The position numbers and the translations under genes were made by a program. The notes beneath the pieces were generated by a model. It did no database searches, was not told where the DNA came from, and was given only the letters and a program-made list of their open reading frames with translations. Positions 59,384 to 64,000 of a stretch of DNA of 64,000 bases are shown piece by piece (the stretch's first letter is position 1; each line of letters begins with the position of its first letter). This stretch comes from Bacillota bacterium (lineage in GTDB: Bacteria; Bacillota; UBA4882; UBA8346): the NCBI GenBank assembly GCA_023435565.1, contig JAEYRN010000030.1, positions 62,001 through 126,000 on the forward strand, read 5' to 3'.

Positions 59384-60604
59384 TCAGTCGAACCATAAGC
59401 CTAAATGAAGTAACCTTCGTTTCATTTCTACGATTACTTCCTGTTCTTCCTTAATGCCATTAGCTTCAAAAGTAACGGATAACCTTAAATATGGCCCTGC
59501 GTCATCCCATGGCACGGTTGAGATTAAAGCTTCTTTTATTAAATATGAAGCGGCATCTTCGGCACTCTTAAATAGCCGCCCCGCTTCTGCGCCCTTTGGG
59601 ACCCGGATATAACAGTAAAAAGAAGCCTTGGGCTTTACAACTTCAAACCCAACTTCCCGTAAAGCCGGAACTAATAAATTAAACCGACGTGAATACCGTT
59701 CACAATTCGAATTAGTCAATTCAGGATGGTTTAAGGCATAAACCCCAGCCTTCTGAATTGCCCGAAACTGGCCAGAATCGGTGTTATCTTTAATAGTCCC
59801 ATAGGCCTTAACTACTTCCGGATTTCCAGCCAAAAAAGCCAACCGCCAGCCGGTCATATTGAACGCCTTGGATAACGAATGAATTTCCACTCCCACTTCG
59901 TTAGCGCCCGGAACCCTCAAGAAACTTAAGGGTTGATATCCATCATATGTCAAAGCCCCATAAGCGGCGTCAGATACGACTAAAAGATTATTTTTTTGGG
60001 CGAATTCGACAACTTCACCATAAAATTCTTCGGTCGCAGTCTGTCCGGTGGGATTATTGGGATAGTTGATATATAACAACTTGGCCCGCTTCAAGATCTC
60101 CGGCGGTATCGACGTAAAGTCAGGGAAGAACTCGTTTTCTTGCATTAAAGGTAGTGGATAAACCTCTCCCCCGGCATATTCGGTATAAGTGGCAATTACC
60201 GGATAACCAGGTACTGTTGTAAGTGTCACATCTCCGGGGTTGATGAAACAAAGGGGCAGCATCGCCAAGATTGGTTTTGAACCGATACCGTGTAAAATCT
60301 GACGATACGGGTCAATTCCAGAGACCTGATAAACTCGCTCTAAATATCGGGCTGCCGTTTCCTGAAACTCGGGGATCCCATTATCAGCGTAAAACCTATT
60401 TTCCGGCTTTCCCGCTTCCGAGGCTAAAATTTCCACAATAACAGGGTCGGCGGGCAAATCGGGTTCACCGACACCCAAATCGATTAAATAAAGATCCGGA
60501 TGCAAGGCGCGGGCCTCAACTTTTGCCCGTTTAATTGCGGCAAACTTATAAAGTTTAGTATCCTTACCGAAGTTACGGCCTCCGATCCGTTCGGCAAAAA
60601 CCAT
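59384..60604 (-). CDS. dapL: LL-diaminopimelate aminotransferase
   Basis: 406 residues, PLP fold type I. Motifs: DLGVGEPDLPADP, YPNNPTGQTA, SDAAYGAL, PLP-lysine SLSKAFNMTGWRL, and a final Arg in LRLSVTF. In the DapL route it makes LL-diaminopimelate directly from tetrahydrodipicolinate. Third structural gene of the lysine-type cluster after lysA-like and dapF-like genes. The unusual DapF-like neighbour leaves some doubt whether the cluster makes ordinary lysine precursors. Confidence 0.85.
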   Translation of the reverse strand: MVFAERIGGRNFGKDTKLYKFAAIKRAKVEARALHPDLYLIDLGVGEPDLPADPVIVEILASEAGKPENRFYADNGIPEFQETAARYLERVYQVSGIDPYRQILHGIGSKPILAMLPLCFINPGDVTLTTVPGYPVIATYTEYAGGEVYPLPLMQENEFFPDFTSIPPEILKRAKLLYINYPNNPTGQTATEEFYGEVVEFAQKNNLLVVSDAAYGALTYDGYQPLSFLRVPGANEVGVEIHSLSKAFNMTGWRLAFLAGNPEVVKAYGTIKDNTDSGQFRAIQKAGVYALNHPELTNSNCERYSRRFNLLVPALREVGFEVVKPKASFYCYIRVPKGAEAGRLFKSAEDAASYLIKEALISTVPWDDAGPYLRLSVTFEANGIKEEQEVIVEMKRRLLHLGLWFD

Positions 60605-60634
60605 TTTTTATCACTCCGTTTACTTATGAGTTCA

Positions 60635-61474
60635 TTATTTACTTCCTAAAGTTTTTGAAAACTCTCCCTTAGCTACTCCTACAACCGGTCCGGTCATAAA
60701 TACGTGCCCATCATCTTTTATTTCAATATCAATAACTCCACCCGGCATTTTAACTTTAATCCGGTTATCAGTCAAACCCAACTTATAAGCAGCGCTTGCC
60801 GCGGCACAACTACTACTTCCCGATGCCATAGTATAACCCGCACCACGTTCCCAGATTTCAATTTGAATATTACTGCGATCAATAATCTTTAATAATTGCA
60901 GGTTAATTCTTTTGGGAAATAAATTGTTATTCTCAACACTTGGCCCAAGTTTAAGAGCTAAATCTTTAGAAATTTCATCAAGAGGGATTACACAATGAGG
61001 ATTCCCAATGGATAAACAGGTTACTTGATATTCCTTTCCGTTAATGCTTAAACATTCATTAATCACATTACGCTGTTCTCCCTTTATCGGGATTAAACGG
61101 CTGTCAAAAGTTACCGTACCCATATCAACTTTGATCATTTCACCACGTTCATCTAAAACTTCAACTATTACTTGGCCGCCTAAAGTCTGCAATTGAAAAA
61201 TCTTTTCTTGTTGATAACCTTCATCCACGAGATATTTTGAAAAAATTCTGATTCCATTACCGCTTTTTTCGGCTTCACTACCGTCAGGATTAAATATTCT
61301 CAGCCCTATACAATTATTAAACGTTATCGGCCCATAAAGAATACCATCGGAACCGACGCCGAAATTACGGTGGCAAATCAGTCTGATTAAATCCGAAGTT
61401 AACTTAATTTGAGTTTTTTTCGGGTCAATCACCAGATAATCATTGCCCAAAGCATGGTACTTGTAAAAATCCAT
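60635..61474 (-). CDS. dapF: DapF-like epimerase with both catalytic cysteines replaced by serine
   Basis: 279 residues from the ATG at 61474 (GGAGA upstream). The two-lobed diaminopimelate epimerase fold is clear: HALGNDYLVID, NFGVGSDGILYG, IFNPDGSE, SIGNPHCV, WERGAGYT. In typical DapF the catalytic pair is Cys in CGNG and Cys in ACGTGAC. Here these read KSGNGIR (Ser71) and MASGSSSC (Ser218). A cysteine four positions later (SSSC) is not in the canonical spot. The reaction may be altered, or serine may be used as acid-base. Translated from a start close behind the lysA-like stop. Confidence 0.85.
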   Translation of the reverse strand: MDFYKYHALGNDYLVIDPKKTQIKLTSDLIRLICHRNFGVGSDGILYGPITFNNCIGLRIFNPDGSEAEKSGNGIRIFSKYLVDEGYQQEKIFQLQTLGGQVIVEVLDERGEMIKVDMGTVTFDSRLIPIKGEQRNVINECLSINGKEYQVTCLSIGNPHCVIPLDEISKDLALKLGPSVENNNLFPKRINLQLLKIIDRSNIQIEIWERGAGYTMASGSSSCAAASAAYKLGLTDNRIKVKMPGGVIDIEIKDDGHVFMTGPVVGVAKGEFSKTLGSK

Positions 61475-61491
61475 CTTAATTTTCTCCATTA

Positions 61492-62742
61492 TTAAGTACA
61501 GAAAGTACGCATCAAATCGTCTATCGTCTCACGTCGACGGATTAAAATCGGTTCTCCGTTTGCTTTAATTAAAACTTCCGCCGGCCGCAACCGATTATTA
61601 TAATTGGAACTCATCGCATAGCCATAAGCCCCGGCATCCATAACCCCTATAATATCGCCCTCGCCTATTTCCAGTAATTCACGATCCTTGGCGATTATAT
61701 CGCCGCTTTCGCAGATATTGCCAACCACCGTCACCTTTTCTATTTTTGAAGGATCGATTAGCTGAGCCTTTTGATAAACTTCAAGATCGTGATGGGAATT
61801 ATATAGTACCGGCCTGGTCAAGACGTTAAAACCTAAATCAGTCCCAACATATTTAGTCTCATAACTCTGTTTAACAGCATGGACCGTCCCTAATAAAACC
61901 CCACATTCGGCCAGAAGATAGCGGCCAGGCTCGACTTTAAAGATGGGATTATATCCATAGGATTTAACCCAGGAAACCAACATTTCCTCAAGTCGGGTCC
62001 CAAGCCCCTTAAAGTCCAATCTTTTTTCTCCAGCCTGTTTCCGATATGGAGTTCCAAATCCTCCACCCAAATCGATAAAATCAAGTCTATCAAAACAGGC
62101 AGCTATGTTTAATAAACGCCCCACTCCTTCCAGGTATGCCTCCGGGGTCATGAATAATGATCCGATATGCTGATTAATCCCGTATAAGCTTAGATTAAAT
62201 TCCAAAATAAGCGCTTTTACATTGTCAATATGTTCGGGAGTTACGCCAAATTTGGTCTTTTTACCGCCGGTAACTACTTTTTCGTGGTGTCCAGCGCCGA
62301 TTCCGGGATTGAACCGGACCGCCACTTTACCGCCAGGATTAATTCGCCCGTACGTTTCCAATTGAGAAACGGAATCCACGCTCACTAAAATATCATGTTC
62401 AATCGCATATTCCATTTCTGCGGAAGAAACATTATTTCCGATATAGAAAATCTGGTCGTTTTTAAACCCGGCTGCCATTAAAACATGTATTTCTCCCGGA
62501 GACATAGCATCAGCATCCAAGCCTTCATCCCGGATAATTTTTAAAAGCTCCAAGTTAGAGTTGGCTTTAATGGAGTAGTTCACTTTAAACTGAGGATATG
62601 AAATTAACTGGGCCATTTCCCGGCAACGTTCCCTAAGGATGTTTTCATTATAAACATATAAAGGGCTTCCATATGTATCGATTAAATTTTGGGGAGTAGC
62701 ATCACCGTAAAAGTTCGTCTGTACACTAAAATAGTTATTCAT
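61492..62742 (-). CDS. lysA: Diaminopimelate decarboxylase-like enzyme
   Basis: 416 residues, alanine-racemase-like PLP barrel plus beta domain. PLP lysine in YSIKANSN (Lys59), HIGS, LGGGFG, EPGRYL, and the substrate Cys in GNICESGDIIAKDR, matching meso-DAP decarboxylase. GAGGTGAG lies before the ATG. It is the first enzyme gene after the TrmB regulator (15 bases) and likely gives L-lysine, but related diamino acids are possible given the DapF-like neighbour. Confidence 0.88.
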   Translation of the reverse strand: MNNYFSVQTNFYGDATPQNLIDTYGSPLYVYNENILRERCREMAQLISYPQFKVNYSIKANSNLELLKIIRDEGLDADAMSPGEIHVLMAAGFKNDQIFYIGNNVSSAEMEYAIEHDILVSVDSVSQLETYGRINPGGKVAVRFNPGIGAGHHEKVVTGGKKTKFGVTPEHIDNVKALILEFNLSLYGINQHIGSLFMTPEAYLEGVGRLLNIAACFDRLDFIDLGGGFGTPYRKQAGEKRLDFKGLGTRLEEMLVSWVKSYGYNPIFKVEPGRYLLAECGVLLGTVHAVKQSYETKYVGTDLGFNVLTRPVLYNSHHDLEVYQKAQLIDPSKIEKVTVVGNICESGDIIAKDRELLEIGEGDIIGVMDAGAYGYAMSSNYNNRLRPAEVLIKANGEPILIRRRETIDDLMRTFCT

Positions 62743-62757
62743 TTCTCACCTCGACAA

Positions 62758-63453
62758 TTATTTTTGCATTTGAAGTTCAATTAATTTAATTTCGTTAGTT
62801 AACGAATTTTTAATCAAATCAATCAGATTCTTATTCCGTGAATATAAGCAGGATGGTTCCGCTTGCTTGTTAATTTCTCCGGTCAGTACGTTGGTGCTAT
62901 CGGAAATAAGCCGGATTTGGCCGGATTGCTTTGGTATATAATGAATAATCGCTCCATCTATTTGAAAAGGAGGCGTAGTAATTATTACTACCTTTAAACC
63001 TCTAGCAATGGCGTCGAGTAACTCGCTTATTATCAATTCCAGCTCAATGGGGGCCATCGACAGGTAAACTCTTTCCCGCGCTTGATTTATTATATTCTTC
63101 ATTTTATTGATAATTTGCTTTTTTCCGGTAATCGTAATATAAGGTTCCGAGCTTGTCTTCCTTTTGGGAATATGTTTTTCAAGATAATCCAATACCTCAC
63201 TCATTTGTCTACGGGTATTGGCAACCAACTCCTCTACCTGAACCGGTGTATAACGGGCCGCCTCCCCCTCACAGATATACGCTCCGCCTTTTTCTACCAA
63301 TCCGGACAAGGCCAAATAAACATTGGAACGGGGCAAACCGGAGATTTTGGCAGCTTCGTAACCTGTAAGCTCTCCTTCTTGACAAAGAGTAATATAAAGA
63401 ATGGATTCATGGCGGGTAAAACCAATTTTGCCCAAGGCTTCGGTCAACTCCAA
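62758..63453 (-). CDS. TrmB-family transcription regulator
   Basis: 231 residues. N-terminal winged helix of TrmB type: LGKIGFTRHESILYITLCQEGELTG in parts, SGLPRSNVYLALSGLVEKG. C-terminal ligand or dimer domain with VYLSMAPIELELIISELL and KVVIITTPPF. It probably controls the following lysine-type genes and itself: a strong promoter and a 28-bp palindrome lie directly upstream. TrmB proteins are best known in archaea and sense sugars; the effector here is unknown. Confidence 0.85.
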   Translation of the reverse strand: MELTEALGKIGFTRHESILYITLCQEGELTGYEAAKISGLPRSNVYLALSGLVEKGGAYICEGEAARYTPVQVEELVANTRRQMSEVLDYLEKHIPKRKTSSEPYITITGKKQIINKMKNIINQARERVYLSMAPIELELIISELLDAIARGLKVVIITTPPFQIDGAIIHYIPKQSGQIRLISDSTNVLTGEINKQAEPSCLYSRNKNLIDLIKNSLTNEIKLIELQMQK

Positions 63454-63471
63454 TTAAATTCCTCATTTCAT

Positions 63472-63522
63472 TATAGTGGTTCTATTTAGAACTACTATAA
63501 AATAAAACGTTAAATTTGTCAA
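63472..63522 (-). promoter_or_regulatory. Promoter and palindromic operator of the trmB-lysA cluster
   Basis: Minus strand TTGACA (63517-63522), 17 bases, TATAGT (63494-63499). The palindrome TATAGTGGTTCTA-TT-TAGAACTACTATA (63472-63499; two 13-base halves, one mismatch) overlaps the -10, as for an autorepressor. Confidence 0.7.
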
Positions 63523-63555
63523 GGAGGACAGTTACAAATGAATAAGAATACAAAC

Positions 63556-63578
63556 AAAAAAAGCCTAAATAAAGGCTT
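63556..63578 (-). terminator. Minus-strand intrinsic terminator upstream of trmB
   Basis: AAGCCT and AGGCTT pair around a six-base loop, followed on the minus strand by seven T. It insulates the trmB promoter from genes to the right. Confidence 0.65.
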
Positions 63579-63675
63579 AAATTCTAAAAATTTTCATGTT
63601 TGTTCTATTATTTTTTCCCCCGCTTATTTCGATAATTGGGCTCCTTTTGAACTTCACTCTTAATTAATTAACATG

Positions 63676-63701
63676 AAAAAGAGGCTACCATCGCCTCTTT
63701 T
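63676..63701 (-). terminator. Intrinsic terminator of the DUF3795 gene
   Basis: Minus strand AAAAGAGGC / GCCTCTTTT stem with seven-base loop ending in five T, 25 bases after the stop at 63726. Confidence 0.7.
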
Positions 63702-63725
63702 AAAGATATTCTCATTTTTACTAAT

Positions 63726-64000
63726 TTAGTCAAAGCATTGTGGTCCCGAACCAATCACAAATTTCCCCCGGTAATATCTTTTCCTGGCCTCCGCCGCTTC
63801 CTTTTCAGCCCACTCTTCCACTCCGAGCAGCCTCATTCGGCATAGATTATAAACCTTCAAATTATGTGGGAACTTTTCAGCCCCATCAGCCGCCGGTTGA
63901 TACTTAGGACAAGGAAACTCAGCACATTCGTAACAAAACTCCAATCTCTTCTCTGTCACACACTCCAATGTTTTACAACCCTCATGCACCAAACAACCAG
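63726..64000 (-). CDS. DUF3795 cysteine-rich protein, cut by window edge
   Basis: The C-terminal 91 residues are visible; the frame stays open to the edge of the window, so the start lies outside. Pattern GCLVHEGCKTLECV, FCYECAEFPCPKYQ matches small DUF3795 proteins with several Cys, probably metal-binding. The C-terminal half is helical (VEEWAEKEAAEARKRY). Function unknown. An intrinsic terminator follows. Confidence 0.75.
   Translation of the reverse strand, partial: GCLVHEGCKTLECVTEKRLEFCYECAEFPCPKYQPAADGAEKFPHNLKVYNLCRMRLLGVEEWAEKEAAEARKRYYRGKFVIGSGPQCFD

Noticed and set aside
63538..63663. 41-codon ORF on the plus strand behind AAGGAGG
   Set aside because: It contains a minus-strand terminator stem with an A/T run, its N-terminus is simply the translation of that run, and no plus-strand promoter is convincing.
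1..64000. CRISPR array
   Set aside because: No regularly spaced repeats of 20-40 bases and no cas genes seen on either strand.

Overview
Organism and setting. The window looks like a low-to-moderate GC, anaerobic, fermentative member of the Bacillota. Support: strong purine-rich Shine-Dalgarno sequences with many TTG/GTG starts, Rho-independent terminators, CGAAC-N4-GTTYG type SOS boxes, a pyruvate formate-lyase system behind a ZTP riboswitch, and an LL-diaminopimelate (DapL) lysine route. The conjugation genes are of the Gram-negative P-type (trb) kind, with VirB9- and VirB10-like proteins, which hints at a two-membrane lineage. No species is claimed.

Layout. From the left edge to 54.95 kb the sequence reads as one large integrative and conjugative element (ICE). 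It ends at the 3' end of a tRNA-Arg(CCG) gene and carries its tyrosine integrase next to that tRNA. The second attachment site was not found, so the left end probably lies outside the window. From right to left the ICE holds: integrase, XRE repressor and excisionase-like regulators (52.5-54.8 kb); a replication-initiator-like gene and a leftward conjugation operon trbF-G-I, traG, traD-like, trbB-C-D-E, a fibronectin-III lipoprotein, trbJ, trbL, traF (38.2-52.2 kb); an RSF1010-like oriT and MobA/MobL relaxase (36.3-38.05 kb); a secreted phospholipase D-RHS-TNT toxin (32.6-36.2 kb); small genes and an HNH nuclease, with RadC; a defence region (12.6-28.7 kb); small hypothetical genes, including a SymE-like gene (6.2-11.8 kb); and an SOS/repair plus sensor region (0-5.9 kb).

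Defence region. A complete type I restriction-modification operon (hsdM, hsdS, hsdR, a YgjP-like metalloprotease, and a nuclease-like fifth gene) sits beside a NucS-like nuclease. Next to these is a candidate uncharacterised operon: a PD-(D/E)XK-like protein followed by a protein with two nucleoside-deoxyribosyltransferase/TIR-like domains fused to a P-loop ATPase. A complete IS1595-type insertion sequence, with an 8-bp target duplication, sits just upstream of that operon. Its transposase promoter has a perfect SOS box in the spacer. Decayed pieces of the 3' end of a 23S rRNA uracil methyltransferase gene occur three times between these modules.

Left region. A umuD-like gene with an SOS box precedes an ATP-dependent DNA ligase. 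A second, frameshifted ligase copy lies 3.4 kb away. Between the copies sits a DUF692 (MbnB/TglH-like) gene translationally coupled to a membrane LuxR-type regulator.

Chromosome right of the tRNA. pflB-pflA plus a class II aldolase form one unit behind a ZTP riboswitch. A ferredoxin-like gene follows, and then a lysine-type cluster with a TrmB regulator, LysA-like decarboxylase, DapF-like epimerase and DapL aminotransferase. The DapF-like protein has serine in place of both catalytic cysteines.
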